From positions 248,001 through 312,000 of the forward strand of contig CAVTBM010000007.1 in assembly GCA_963732905.1 (NCBI GenBank): a DNA stretch of 64,000 nucleotides, in the 5' to 3' direction. Origin of the DNA: DASQZK01 sp963732905. GTDB taxonomy: Bacteria; Bacteroidota; Bacteroidia; Bacteroidales; GCA-2748055. The notes under the pieces are model-generated. The model worked only from the letters and a program-made list of their open reading frames with translations. It did not search any database and was not told where the DNA came from. Numbering within the stretch: the stretch's first letter is position 1; the number at the start of each line of letters is the position of its first letter. The position numbers and the translations under genes were made by a program. Below, piece after piece: positions 36,321-45,934 of this stretch.

Positions 36321-36605
36321 ATGCTAGGATTGAAACCAGAACACAAAAAATATATCCGGCCGGTAACCGGACTTATCATCTTTGTCGCAGGCATTGTTTT
36401 AATGCTTATCCCCTTTATTCCCGCAGGATATATCCTGATCATCGCCGGGGCTTTTTTACTGGCACCTGAGATCCCCTTTATGAAGCGCTTCCTCGGGAAA
36501 TTAAAAAAATGGGACCATAGCCACCGGATTGAAAAGGCAGAGCAAAAAGTGAATGAAATTGAAGATAAGGTGAACAGAACCCTGATCGATGACGGGAAAA
36601 AATAA
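36321..36605 (+). CDS. Small PGPGW-type transmembrane protein
   Basis: A 94-residue protein with two close membrane helices (residues ~13-31 and ~33-47) around IPFIPAGYILIIAGAFLLAPEIPF, the pattern of PGPGW-type small membrane proteins, followed by a basic, coiled tail (KAEQKVNEIEDKVNR). Function unknown. The 252-base gap before it holds no recognised gene. Confidence 0.7.
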   Translation: MLGLKPEHKKYIRPVTGLIIFVAGIVLMLIPFIPAGYILIIAGAFLLAPEIPFMKRFLGKLKKWDHSHRIEKAEQKVNEIEDKVNRTLIDDGKK

Positions 36606-36916
36606 TCTTAGTGTATTTATTCGTGAAGCAGAATAAAGGTTTACCGGTACCCATATATATGGAAGAGTGGTGACCACAATTTCCTGTCGTGTGTGGAATT
36701 ATTTTCACAGGTTGAATGTACGACAGGATAAACGGCGGGGAAAAACAACGACCTGAACTCTGGCATGATTTTACTTCCTGAAAATGGACAGACAGGCTTT
36801 CATAACAGTGAGATATGGCAGCCGGAGAGCCACTGAAAGGTGAGAGTGGTCGTGTAAATCCTGACAGCCTGTTCAATATATACATTTAGCTTTTCAATGA
36901 GGTTTATTTGCAAAAG

Positions 36917-36957
36917 AACAGGCCGCCTTCATTTTATGAAAAATGATGCGGCCTGTT
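36917..36957. terminator. Bidirectional long hairpin terminator
   Basis: AACAGGCCGC (36917-36926) pairs with GCGGCCTGTT (36948-36957); inside, TCATTTT/AAAATGA extends the stem around ATG. T-runs on the right (TTTT at 36956-36959) and A-run on the left serve both strands, between the small membrane protein and the convergent azurin gene. The rest of 36606-37021 shows no gene. Confidence 0.8.
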
Positions 36958-37021
36958 TTATCTCTGTGAAGCTATCTTTCAAATATCCTCCGATTCCGGG
37001 GTTTCAGCAGGAAGATGCCGG

Positions 37022-37480
37022 TCACTTCACGATCAGCTTACCCTTCATGCCCGCCTGGAAATGCCCTGGAAATGTGCACAGGTATGTGTACTCCCCTTTT
37101 TCCGTTGGCGCCGTGAATTCTACGGTTGCCGATTCGCCTGCACCTACCAGTTTGGTTTTGGCCAGGATCTCGTCATCCCAGGAACTGTCGATGTAATCGT
37201 TGGAGGGATAGGACAGTCCGTCACTGACAAAAGCAGACGGATCTGCATCTTTTTTTAATAGGATGAAATTGTGGGCCATCTGCGCTTTTGGAAGATTGCT
37301 GATGGTCTTCAGTGTCACTTTGATCTTTTGTCCCGGGCTTGCATCGATCTCTTTAACGGAATACTGCATTTTGTCGAGCCCCTGGATGTTCACTACTTTA
37401 ACCTGCTGGCTGTAACCGGTCAATGGACGGGCAAGAAACACCCCGGCAAGAACGATCAGCAGTAAATACTTTTTTTTCAT
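37022..37480 (-). CDS. Azurin-like periplasmic blue copper protein
   Basis: A 152-residue cupredoxin with a signal peptide (cut after ~24, GYSQ). Type 1 copper ligands are all present: His70 (AHNFILL), Cys135, His140 and Met145 (CTFPGHFQAGMKG). The NIQGLDKMQYSVKEIDASPG start and SWDDEILAKTKLVGAGES stretch match azurins of the auracyanin/azurin group. It carries electrons in the periplasm, likely to a cytochrome oxidase or peroxidase. With the nearby Cu-Zn SOD it implies copper supply and some use of oxygen or another high-potential acceptor. Confidence 0.93.
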   Translation of the reverse strand: MKKKYLLLIVLAGVFLARPLTGYSQQVKVVNIQGLDKMQYSVKEIDASPGQKIKVTLKTISNLPKAQMAHNFILLKKDADPSAFVSDGLSYPSNDYIDSSWDDEILAKTKLVGAGESATVEFTAPTEKGEYTYLCTFPGHFQAGMKGKLIVK

Positions 37481-37897
37481 GATTATGATAATTTAAAATC
37501 GTTTTTAAAATAACAAATTAACCACCCTAGAGTTTATCCGTGCCCGAATATTCTGCAGCTGAAACGAGGTAATCTCATCTCGTACCGTATAAATCATCAC
37601 GGTTTGTAACCGATTCGGGAGATGGCTTTTTATATTATTACTGGCGGGCATCACGGGCCGGGCTCTTTGTTCTGTTCATTTTTCGAATTCGTATTCCAAT
37701 TAAAAGATAATCTTGTCAGAACCTCATCTGTAAGAGTAAAATTAAACAGTACTGAGGATCTAAGAACCGAATCCGCATTATAAGTCTTTTTGTGACCGTT
37801 TCTTCTTGAATAGCTTGCCTGAAATATCCGGGCGATTCCCGATATGATATTCCCCAACGGCACAAAAAACAGAGATAGGTTTGTTTATTTCGTTCTC

Positions 37898-37929
37898 TTT
37901 ATAGAAATTGGAAGAATACTTTATCTTTG
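37898..37929 (+). promoter_or_regulatory. Promoter and repetitive leader of the susCD operon
   Basis: TATCTTTG at 37922-37929 matches the -7 consensus TAnnTTTG; TTTA at 37898-37901 is a weak -33, 20 bases earlier. The leader from ~37950 to the ATG at 38006 is built of AACAAACTAAC and ACCTACCTAACT repeats, unstructured and A-rich. The rest of the 525-base gap 37481-38005 holds only a doubtful minus-strand frame (37651-37863). Confidence 0.55.
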
Positions 37930-38005
37930 ATTCGGTTCTCAATCGAAAAATAACAAACTAACAAACTAACTAATAAACAAACTACCTACCTAACTACCTA
38001 AACAT

Positions 38006-41000
38006 ATGAAAATTTCAAGTCACTCTTACCTGCTGGCTTTATTCCTGTGCTTCCTGCTTTCCCCCCAACAAAATCTGATAGCCCAGGCGCTTACTATCAG
38101 CGGTACTGTCACCGACGCTGTAACCGGCGAAGCTGTGATAGGGGCTAATATCATAGTGAAAGGGACAACCAGGGGAACCATTTCAGATCTGAATGGCGCG
38201 TACTCCATCAGCGCAAATTCAGGTGAAACACTTCACTTTTCCTTCGTGGGTTATCTCCCACAGGAAGTTACCGTTACCGGAAAGACTGTTATCGACATTT
38301 CACTCGCTGCCGACAGATCGGAAATCAGCGAGCTGGTGGTAATCGGATATGGTACTCAAAAGAAAGAGGACCTGACTGGTTCTGTTACGGTTGTGGATGC
38401 CGAGGAAATGCGGCAGTCCAATTATACCACCTTTGATAAGGCGCTCCAGGGAAGGGCAGCCGGAGTTCTTGTCACAGGCGTATCGGGCCAGCCGGGACAA
38501 TCGGCTTCAATCCTTATCCGTGGTATCGGATCGATCAGCCGCAGTGCAGCACCTTTGATCATCATCGATGGGATGCCGGTCAGTACTGAATTTCTGACTT
38601 CTCTCAATCCTCAGGATGTTGAATCGGTACAGATCCTCAAAGATGCGTCCGCCACTGCAATCTATGGTGCAAGGGGCGCTAACGGGGTTATCATGGTTAC
38701 CACAAGGCGGGGAAGCAACGGACCGGCAAAAATCGATTTCAGCGCAAATTTCGGTGCAAATGTTCTTCCACGAACCTATGATGTTATGAATGCTTCACAG
38801 TATGCAGAATATAACAAAGCTGCCTATGCAAACATGGCTATCAACGATCAGAAGAATATGTATTATAGAGTTTATTCTGATTCGGCAAGAATGTCCAATA
38901 ATAATTTTGGGACCGATACTGACTGGCAGGATAAAGTAAGCAGGATAGGGACATCTCAGAATTATAGTCTGAGCAGTTCAGGGGGAAATGAATTCAGTAA
39001 TTTTTATGTCGCAGGGAACTATTCAACGGAAGAAGGCACCCTGATCAATACAGCCATATCCAGAATTGGTCTGACTGCCAACTCAAATTATAAAGTCGGA
39101 AAACGCTTCAAATTTGGAGAATCGTTATCATTTTCAACCGTAGACATCACAGATGTAACCAATTACGGTAATGGTAATGCCTTTCAGGTAGCTTTGGTTA
39201 CTTCACCTTACATGCCTCTATATGATGAAAACGCCATCGGAGGATACGGAGGTCCAACCGATACACTGACAGGGATCAATGAACGTACAAACCCCGTTGC
39301 GGAGCAAATGCTTAACAGTGTAAAAAGAACCCGGAATAAGATGTTTTCATTGGCATATATGGATGTTGAACTACTCAAAGGACTGACCTATACGATTCGT
39401 GTCGGCGCCAATTATAACATCAATCATTACAAATTGTATAACCCGGTATATACGCTCGGTAATCTGAAGCTTAGAGATAACGCCGTTTCAAAACTTGAAG
39501 AATCAAATTATTATGATAATGAGTTGCAGATGGATAATCAGATATCATACACAAATTCTTTCGGAAAACATAACATAAGTGCTGTTGCGGTCTGGGAAAG
39601 GTTTTCGTCAACCAATAAATACAATTCTGCGGTGGGTACCGAGCTCAGTGATCCGAAACTGCCCGCGTTAAACCTTGCCAATACCCCCATGGATGTTAAG
39701 GGTGGCGAAACTGACCACAGACTGGAATCCTACCTTGCAAGGGTACAATACAGTTATGCGGACAAATATCTCCTAACGGCCAGTTACCGGGTGGACGGAT
39801 CAACCCGCTTTGGGCCTAAGGGAGGACGGTACGGAGAATTTCCGTCCTTCTCGCTCGGATGGAAATTAAATGAAGACCTGCTGCAAAATGTTGAAGCGAT
39901 CAATATGCTGAAGCTACGTTTTGGATGGGGTATAACGGGCAACGAAAACCTCGATGATTATCAATATTTAGCATTGCTTGATCCTCCGAAAAACAGCCGG
40001 TACATCTTTGGGGTTAACCAGGACCTTTGGCTTGGCGTGGCACCTACGTCTTTCCAGCCCAACCCGCTTATCAGATGGGAATCGGCCAAAATGACGAATT
40101 TTGGTGTCGATTTCAATGCTTTCAGGAACAGGCTGCAATTAACGGCAGAGTATTACATAAAAAATCAGAATTCGATGCTTGTCAGTAAGCCCATTTCTGT
40201 GATATTCGGAAAGAAGAACTATGACAGCGAAACCTCAAAGGTAGGAGCCTGGGTAAACCTCTCTCAAATTCAAAACCGTGGTTTCGAATTCAGTGGCTCA
40301 TGGAGGAAACTCGAAGGTGATTTCAACTATACCATTTCTGGAAATATTTCGACAATTAAAAATGAAGTGACAGATCTTGCTGTTGATGATATTATAACGG
40401 ACTATACGATTACTTCCACTGGCCATACTATCGGAAGTTTTTACGGATTTGTCGCAGAACGGATCATCCAGCAAAGTGACTATGATGCAGATGGTAATTA
40501 CCTCTATGCTAAACAAGAAGATGGGACCGCGCCTGGAGATATCAAATTCAAGGATCTGAACCATGATGGCATAATCAGTGATCTTGACAGGACTATTATA
40601 GGGAAAGCGTTGCCGGACTTCATTTATGGTATCAATTTCGCCGGGAACTTTAAAAATTTTGATATCGTTATTTTTGTTCAGGGAATGCAAAATCTCCAGG
40701 TATATAACAATCTGATGTCCCAGATTAACATTGCATCAGGTGATGTGACAGGAAAAGATCAGAACCGCCTGGTAGATTGCATGGATTACTGGACTCCTGA
40801 TAACCCCTCAACAACGATGACGAGGATTAGCATTGTGGATGAAAACAGGAATTCAAGGATTTCCAGCTGGTACGTTTATGAAGCTTCTTTTATCCGTCTC
40901 AAGACCTTACAGATTGGATATACACTGCCGAAAAGTTTGACTTCCAGGTTAAATATTGACAACCTTAGAATTTTTGTCAGCAGTAACAACCTTTATACGA

Positions 41001-41146
41001 TCACCAGGTATCCGGGTTATGACCCTGAAATTGCCGGCAGCACGGATCCTCTGAAAACAAATGGTGATCCTCTGAAAATGGGTGTTGACGAGGGTAATTA
41101 CCCGGTACCCCGTTCATTCACCATTGGTGTTAACCTGAAATTTTAA
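38006..41146 (+). CDS. SusC/RagA-family TonB-linked outer membrane transporter
   Basis: A 1,046-residue TonB-dependent transporter that imports oligosaccharides or peptides across the outer membrane with its SusD partner. After the signal peptide (~1-26) comes the carboxypeptidase-regulatory-like domain (ISGTVTDAVTGEAVIGANII to ~105), the TonB box-like ELVVIGYGTQKKEDLTGSV stretch, the plug (VLVTGVSGQPGQSASILIRG, IIIDGMPV, ASATAIYGARGANGVIMVTT) and a 22-strand barrel ending in VNLKF. No N-terminal sigma/anti-sigma signalling domain is present. No glycoside hydrolase genes lie close, so the substrate cannot be read off the context. Confidence 0.96.
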   Translation: MKISSHSYLLALFLCFLLSPQQNLIAQALTISGTVTDAVTGEAVIGANIIVKGTTRGTISDLNGAYSISANSGETLHFSFVGYLPQEVTVTGKTVIDISLAADRSEISELVVIGYGTQKKEDLTGSVTVVDAEEMRQSNYTTFDKALQGRAAGVLVTGVSGQPGQSASILIRGIGSISRSAAPLIIIDGMPVSTEFLTSLNPQDVESVQILKDASATAIYGARGANGVIMVTTRRGSNGPAKIDFSANFGANVLPRTYDVMNASQYAEYNKAAYANMAINDQKNMYYRVYSDSARMSNNNFGTDTDWQDKVSRIGTSQNYSLSSSGGNEFSNFYVAGNYSTEEGTLINTAISRIGLTANSNYKVGKRFKFGESLSFSTVDITDVTNYGNGNAFQVALVTSPYMPLYDENAIGGYGGPTDTLTGINERTNPVAEQMLNSVKRTRNKMFSLAYMDVELLKGLTYTIRVGANYNINHYKLYNPVYTLGNLKLRDNAVSKLEESNYYDNELQMDNQISYTNSFGKHNISAVAVWERFSSTNKYNSAVGTELSDPKLPALNLANTPMDVKGGETDHRLESYLARVQYSYADKYLLTASYRVDGSTRFGPKGGRYGEFPSFSLGWKLNEDLLQNVEAINMLKLRFGWGITGNENLDDYQYLALLDPPKNSRYIFGVNQDLWLGVAPTSFQPNPLIRWESAKMTNFGVDFNAFRNRLQLTAEYYIKNQNSMLVSKPISVIFGKKNYDSETSKVGAWVNLSQIQNRGFEFSGSWRKLEGDFNYTISGNISTIKNEVTDLAVDDIITDYTITSTGHTIGSFYGFVAERIIQQSDYDADGNYLYAKQEDGTAPGDIKFKDLNHDGIISDLDRTIIGKALPDFIYGINFAGNFKNFDIVIFVQGMQNLQVYNNLMSQINIASGDVTGKDQNRLVDCMDYWTPDNPSTTMTRISIVDENRNSRISSWYVYEASFIRLKTLQIGYTLPKSLTSRLNIDNLRIFVSSNNLYTITRYPGYDPEIAGSTDPLKTNGDPLKMGVDEGNYPVPRSFTIGVNLKF

Positions 41147-41164
41147 CTAAATAAATTGGATCCA

Positions 41165-42715
41165 ATGAAATCAATATACAGATTTACATGCATATCCGCT
41201 TTACTGCTGCTGGCCGGTTCTTGTGATAATTTCCTTGACATCCAGCCGAAGGACCGTGTAACAGAAGACAGTTTTTATAAGACTGCTTCGGATGCTATCC
41301 AGACGGTTACTTCCTGTTATGATCCCCTCAAAATGCATTCTATCAATACGAAATTTTTCTATTTATTTACAGCCTTCTCCGATCATTCCGTCAACGAAGC
41401 AGCGGCAATAAATACCTTCTCCTTTAATACTTCCAACAGTGATGTTTCTGATATTTACACCTACTTATTTAAAGGTAATTTCAGGTGTAACCTGGCTCTG
41501 GATAAAATACCGCCGATCGATATGGATGAAGATGAAAAACAGGTGTTACTCGCACAGGTCTATTTCCTCCGGGCATTATATAATTTTTACCTTACGACAA
41601 TCTATAATGAACCCCCGCTGGTCCTGCATTTGATCGATGATCTCGACGTTCAGCTGACGAATTCGACCCGGCAGGCGTTTAAAAATTCCATTGTCAGCGA
41701 CCTGAAAATAGCCATTGACGGATTACCTGAAAAATGGGATGATGCCAACGTTGGCCGGGCTACCCGGGGCGCTGCACTGGCTTATATGGGGAAAACATAC
41801 CTCTATTTCCAGCAATACGACAGCGCAGCCTTTTACTTCCGGCAGGTGCTCGACCTGGAAACCAGTGGTGTTTACGGCCTTCTGATGCCAAAGGGAAAAG
41901 ATTCACTTGATTATTGTTATGCATACCAGGCGAACTTCTCAGCCCTTGACCTTACCACACCCACCGGAAATGTGTATGATTCCGAAAATAACCTGGAATC
42001 TATTTTCGAAATCCAGTTCAACTATGGAGGTTGGCAGATATGGGATGGCGGATGGCAGGCTGACGGGTCTCTGACCGCCCTGTACTTCGGCCCTGATGGG
42101 TATAAAAACCTTGCCCCCACCAAAGTGTACCGTGACAGGTTCGAAACCACAACAAATCACCCGGCGGGTCTGAGTTGTGATCCCCGACGCTATGTTATGT
42201 TTTATGAACCCGGAGATACGATCTACTACATTGACTCATCAATACCACCTGTACCATGGAGTAACGGTGCCAATATGAACAGTGCGATCAGTGAAGGATT
42301 CGGATGGGCCAAATACTTCAATCCTGCACATATTGGCAATAACGGCCCAACGAACTTAAAACTAATGCGGTATGCCGATGTATTGTTGATGATGGCAGAA
42401 GCTGATTTCATGAGAAACGGCGAAGTTAGCACTCCCCTTGGCGTTGAATGTATAAACAAGGTAAGAAGAAGGGCCGGACTCGAAGAAATTACGGAGGTAA
42501 CCAGGGCAGCGATCATGCATGAAAGGGAAGTTGAACTGGGGTTTGAATGGCTCCGTTTCTTCGACCTGGTTCGCTGGAGTCAGCTGGATGATCCCTGGGT
42601 AGATATCGAGGCTATAATCCCTAACTTCAAGATAGGCAAAAACGAATACCTCCCGATCCCCCTGTCAGAAATCAACCTCTCCAGAGGATCACTGAAACAG
42701 AACCCTGGATGGTAG
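41165..42715 (+). CDS. SusD/RagB-family nutrient-binding lipoprotein
   Basis: The ATG at 41165 gives a lipoprotein signal (LLLAGSC, Cys20) and 516 residues; an earlier TTG is not needed. SusD proteins cap the SusC barrel and bind the substrate at the cell surface. Typical parts: FLDIQPKDRVTEDSFYKTASDA near the start, AQVYFLRALYNFYLTTIYNEPPLV in the TPR-like core, RATRGAALAYMGKTYLYFQQYDSA, and a C-terminal LGVECINKVRRRAGLEEIT ... HEREVELGFEWLRFFDLVRW. Gap to susC is 18 bases. Ligand unknown. Confidence 0.95.
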   Translation: MKSIYRFTCISALLLLAGSCDNFLDIQPKDRVTEDSFYKTASDAIQTVTSCYDPLKMHSINTKFFYLFTAFSDHSVNEAAAINTFSFNTSNSDVSDIYTYLFKGNFRCNLALDKIPPIDMDEDEKQVLLAQVYFLRALYNFYLTTIYNEPPLVLHLIDDLDVQLTNSTRQAFKNSIVSDLKIAIDGLPEKWDDANVGRATRGAALAYMGKTYLYFQQYDSAAFYFRQVLDLETSGVYGLLMPKGKDSLDYCYAYQANFSALDLTTPTGNVYDSENNLESIFEIQFNYGGWQIWDGGWQADGSLTALYFGPDGYKNLAPTKVYRDRFETTTNHPAGLSCDPRRYVMFYEPGDTIYYIDSSIPPVPWSNGANMNSAISEGFGWAKYFNPAHIGNNGPTNLKLMRYADVLLMMAEADFMRNGEVSTPLGVECINKVRRRAGLEEITEVTRAAIMHEREVELGFEWLRFFDLVRWSQLDDPWVDIEAIIPNFKIGKNEYLPIPLSEINLSRGSLKQNPGW

Positions 42716-42799
42716 AAACATCTGGCATAATGGATAATTACCGGTATTATTCATTAATACTTTGATACTGTAACTCACGGAATTTACCTGATTCCTGTA

Positions 42800-43078
42800 C
42801 TATTTTACATAGGTAGTAATCGGAGCTTCTCCTGAATCGTCATCTGTACCGACGTATGATATCCTGGTACTCACCACTAAAGGGTCTGTACTATCGCCGG
42901 ACAGGAAAAAACCGATGATCACATATCATCTTTATTATCCAGCTTCACCCCTTTACGCAAATGATGTTAGTAAACCTTCCGGCAGACTTGGTACCGGAAT
43001 CATCATCGAAGGTGTAGTAAAGAGAATCCTGCAACATTTTATAAGTAATATTCGACATATGAACAAAAGGATTCGTAC
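42800..43078 (-). pseudogene. Antisense decayed remnant of a coding sequence
   Basis: On the minus strand the gap between susD and the hydrolase reads as the C-terminal ~90 residues of a protein broken by two one-base shifts. Piece 1 (43078 down to 42945) contains PFVHMSNITYKMLQDSLYY and FDDDSGTKSAGRFTNIICVKG in part; a short bridge in another frame reads VKLDNKDD; piece 2 (42925 down to 42800) contains YVIIGFFLSGDSTDPLVV, then SYVGTDDDSGEAPITTYVK and a TAG stop. The pieces follow each other without gap once the shifts are undone. Family not recognised. The rest of the 398-base gap holds nothing else I can see. Confidence 0.55.
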
Positions 43079-43113
43079 CCCTCGTGAATAAGAATAACTA
43101 ACAACCAAGTATC

Positions 43114-44199
43114 ATGAAAAAAATAATTTTTATCATGATGGCATTCCTGCCATCGGTTATATATTCCCAGGGCCCGACACCTGCCGACTGGGGTCTTGAA
43201 CCCTGCAGGATCTCCGGGAATGACCTGGGAGAAATAAACTTTTACGTAACTAAGGATGGTATCAATACCGACAAACCAATCATGTTCCTGTATAGTGGTT
43301 GTTCCGGACTTCCTGCCATGCTGGTTGTTCATCATGAAGATAAATATTACCAGTTGGGGACCATTCCCCCGGATGAGATCCATTCTTTTTCTAAACAATA
43401 TCATGTGGTCCTGCTGGGCAGAGCCGGGACACCCTTTTGCGATACGGTTAAGGTTGACGAGTTTAATCCTTATAAAAACCTGGAGAATTACCGGCCTTCG
43501 GATGAATATATCAGAAGAAGCGGCATGGAATGGGAGGTGGCAGCAATTTCAGCCGTCATCGATACGATAAATACCTTTCTCCCAAACAGAGATAGTATTA
43601 TTGTAGCCCTGGGGATATCGGAAGGAGGAAGAATCATGAGCCGTGTGGCAGCAGAAGACCATCGGATAACCCACCTGGTGTGCACAGTAAGTGGAGGGTT
43701 AAACCAGTTCTATTCAAGCATTATTAACCTGAGGATGGATGCAGCATCAGGAAAGATCAGTCATGTAGAGGCACAGGAACAGATCAACTCACTGTTTGAA
43801 ACTTACAAAGCTATCTACAACAACCCGACAAGTACGGAAAAGTGGTATTACGGCCATCCGTATAAACGGTGGGCGGGTTTTTGCAGTGATATTCCCGTAG
43901 AGCATCTTGTTAAATTGGATATTCCGATATGCCTGATAAACGGAACATCAGACAGGAGTACTCCGATACTTCAGGCTGATTATATTATGCTTGAATTTAT
44001 CCGCCAGGGAAAAACTAACCTGAGCTATTATGCACTTCCCAATTTAAATCACCAGCTTTATGAAGTAGTGATTGATGAAGATGGGAAAGAACATGCAATG
44101 TCAAAAAGAAGTGAGGTTTTCAGTATGATCAATGATTGGATTCAGGGACATTTACGTCCGGAAACTCCTGGCCCGGGCACGACAATTACGGGTAACTGA
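43114..44199 (+). CDS. Secreted alpha/beta hydrolase
   Basis: A 361-residue exported protein (signal peptide ~1-18, cut after YSQ). It has an alpha/beta-hydrolase layout: oxyanion region LYSGCSGLPAML, the nucleophile elbow ALGISEGGRIM with Ser169, an acid in LINGTSDRSTP (Asp280) and His313 in LPNLNHQLYE. The elbow G-I-S-E-G-G is typical for serine esterases and peptidases of this fold. It follows the SusCD pair on the same strand but is separated by a gene remnant, so a shared substrate (ester or peptide) is possible, not shown. Confidence 0.8.
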   Translation: MKKIIFIMMAFLPSVIYSQGPTPADWGLEPCRISGNDLGEINFYVTKDGINTDKPIMFLYSGCSGLPAMLVVHHEDKYYQLGTIPPDEIHSFSKQYHVVLLGRAGTPFCDTVKVDEFNPYKNLENYRPSDEYIRRSGMEWEVAAISAVIDTINTFLPNRDSIIVALGISEGGRIMSRVAAEDHRITHLVCTVSGGLNQFYSSIINLRMDAASGKISHVEAQEQINSLFETYKAIYNNPTSTEKWYYGHPYKRWAGFCSDIPVEHLVKLDIPICLINGTSDRSTPILQADYIMLEFIRQGKTNLSYYALPNLNHQLYEVVIDEDGKEHAMSKRSEVFSMINDWIQGHLRPETPGPGTTITGN

Positions 44200-44547
44200 T
44201 CACTCAAACTCCTTCGGCACCCCGCAAATCATTCTGAAGGGCTTGTTCCCCTTATTAAGGTACTGATGCTTCTCATTGGGATTAACCAGGGCGAAATCAC
44301 CTGCCTTGAGAGGTGTTTCTTCGCCCTTTTCATTAACCAGTGCACCTTCACCTTCGATGATATAATTCATGTGTTCATAATCGTGGGAATGGTATGGCGT
44401 ATGACCACCGGGTTCAACTGTGAAAACACGATAGGCATAAACCGGCGCACCGTCTACCGCCGAAAGGGGGACCTGTTTCCAGGCGCCTGTTGCCCCTTCC
44501 ATATTTACCTTCACTTTGTCAACCTTGTCAATTGATATAATCTTCAT
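44200..44547 (-). CDS. Single-domain cupin protein
   Basis: The start at 44547 (MKIISIDKVDKVKVNMEG) gives 115 residues. Motif 1 reads GGHTPYHSHDYEHMNYIIEGEG with the three His and Glu metal ligands, motif 2 GDFALVNPNEKHQYLN. It is a small RmlC-like cupin whose reaction or ligand cannot be assigned. The stop abuts that of the convergent hydrolase gene with no base between. Confidence 0.85.
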   Translation of the reverse strand: MKIISIDKVDKVKVNMEGATGAWKQVPLSAVDGAPVYAYRVFTVEPGGHTPYHSHDYEHMNYIIEGEGALVNEKGEETPLKAGDFALVNPNEKHQYLNKGNKPFRMICGVPKEFE

Positions 44548-44725
44548 GATACCTAATGATTTTGATGATCCATTCATGTTATGCCCCGGCCATCCTGCCG
44601 TTTAGAAAGTTGCCGGGCCCTTTCTTCCCGCACAGCCCTGCAAGTTAAACATAAACCGCCTTAGAGCGTTACAACTATTTCATCTTTCTTTATAGAAATT
44701 GAAAAAAACGAAAAATTGTTGAGAT

Positions 44726-45736
44726 ATGGAAAATCTGACAAACCGACAGATCCGACTGGCTAAGAGGCCGGAAGGAAAACCGGGGAAAGATAGCTTTGAG
44801 ATCACTGAATCTCCGGTGCCTGAGTTTAAGAAGGGAGAAATGTTAATTGAAAATATTTACGTTTCTGTCGATCCGTACATGCGTGGCAGAATGGGAGATC
44901 CCGCAACGTCTCCCAATGCATTTAATATTAACGGTGTCATCCGGGGCCGGACAATCGGGAGGGTTTTGGAAAGCCGTTCAGATTCTTTTAAGCAGGGTGA
45001 ATATGTCATGAGCATGAAAGGATGGGAGGAATATTCGGTGGCTCGTGATCAGGATGTTCAGAAGCTGGATCCGGATGCAGCACCCCTCAGCGCTTACCTT
45101 GGGGTAGCCGGGATGACCGGCATGACAGCCTATTTCGGGCTTCTGGAAATCGGCAGGCCAAAAACCGGTGAAACCGTGGTTGTCTCTGCAGCTGCAGGTG
45201 CTGTTGGAAACGTAGTAGGGCAGATCGCGAAAATCAAAGGTTGCCGGGTAACCGGAATTTGCGGCTCGGATGAGAAAGTCAGCCTGCTGAAAGATAAACT
45301 GCATTTTAATGAAGCCATCAATTACAGGAAAACCGGAAACCTGGCAAAGGATCTTAAAAATGCCTGTCCTGATGGTGTCGATGTTTATTTCGATAATGTA
45401 GGGGGTGAGATTTCCGATGCCGTACTATCGCTGATCAACAGGTATGCAAGGATCCCTGTATGTGGACAGATCTCACTTTACAACAGTACTGAAGAGCCCC
45501 CTGGCCCGCGCGTACAACCCGTTCTTCTGGGTCACGCCGCCATGATGCAGGGTTATACGGTTTCTGATTATTCAGACCGTTATCCTGAAGCTGTCAAACA
45601 AATCGGGGAATGGCTCCGACAGGGAAAACTGGTCACCCTCGAACATATCGTAAACGGGTTTGAACACATTCCTGACGCTTTTATTGGTTTGTTCAACGGT
45701 GAAAATACGGGGAAACAGGTAGTCAGACTGAAATAA
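44726..45736 (+). CDS. NADP-dependent oxidoreductase, MDR superfamily (PTGR/CurA-like)
   Basis: A 336-residue zinc-independent medium-chain reductase. It begins NRQIRLAKRPEGKP as in the leukotriene B4 12-hydroxydehydrogenase/CurA group, with SVDPYMRGRMGD, YLGVAGMTGMTAYFGLLEIG, the NADP loop VSAAAGAVGNVVGQIAKIKGC and the VDVYFDNVGGEISDAVL block. These enzymes reduce double bonds of alpha,beta-unsaturated carbonyls, often as detoxification. The efflux regulator and transporter genes that follow on the same strand are in keeping with that role. Confidence 0.93.
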   Translation: MENLTNRQIRLAKRPEGKPGKDSFEITESPVPEFKKGEMLIENIYVSVDPYMRGRMGDPATSPNAFNINGVIRGRTIGRVLESRSDSFKQGEYVMSMKGWEEYSVARDQDVQKLDPDAAPLSAYLGVAGMTGMTAYFGLLEIGRPKTGETVVVSAAAGAVGNVVGQIAKIKGCRVTGICGSDEKVSLLKDKLHFNEAINYRKTGNLAKDLKNACPDGVDVYFDNVGGEISDAVLSLINRYARIPVCGQISLYNSTEEPPGPRVQPVLLGHAAMMQGYTVSDYSDRYPEAVKQIGEWLRQGKLVTLEHIVNGFEHIPDAFIGLFNGENTGKQVVRLK

Positions 45737-45934
45737 TGGACGGCAGGATATTCCTGCATGTCCGGAGAAGTATCTTATTATCACATGAATATGCGAATGA
45801 TTCTGCCTTAGATCTGTTCACGAATTTTTTTTGTTAAAAATTGTAAAGAGATGAACTGTCATTAAGATCTTTTGTTTTATTTTTGACCTTTCAAAAAAAA
45901 TGGTCAAAGTGTATAAAGACAATCAGGATTATTG

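Noticed and set aside
37651..37863. 70-codon minus-strand frame upstream of susC
   Set aside because: Low-complexity composition, no signal peptide or motif, and it lies in the promoter gap of susC.
37897..44701. Shared 14-mer CTTTATAGAAATTG before susC (37897-37910) and before the MDR oxidoreductase (44688-44701)
   Set aside because: Short AT-rich match that may be chance; no palindrome or regulator supports it.
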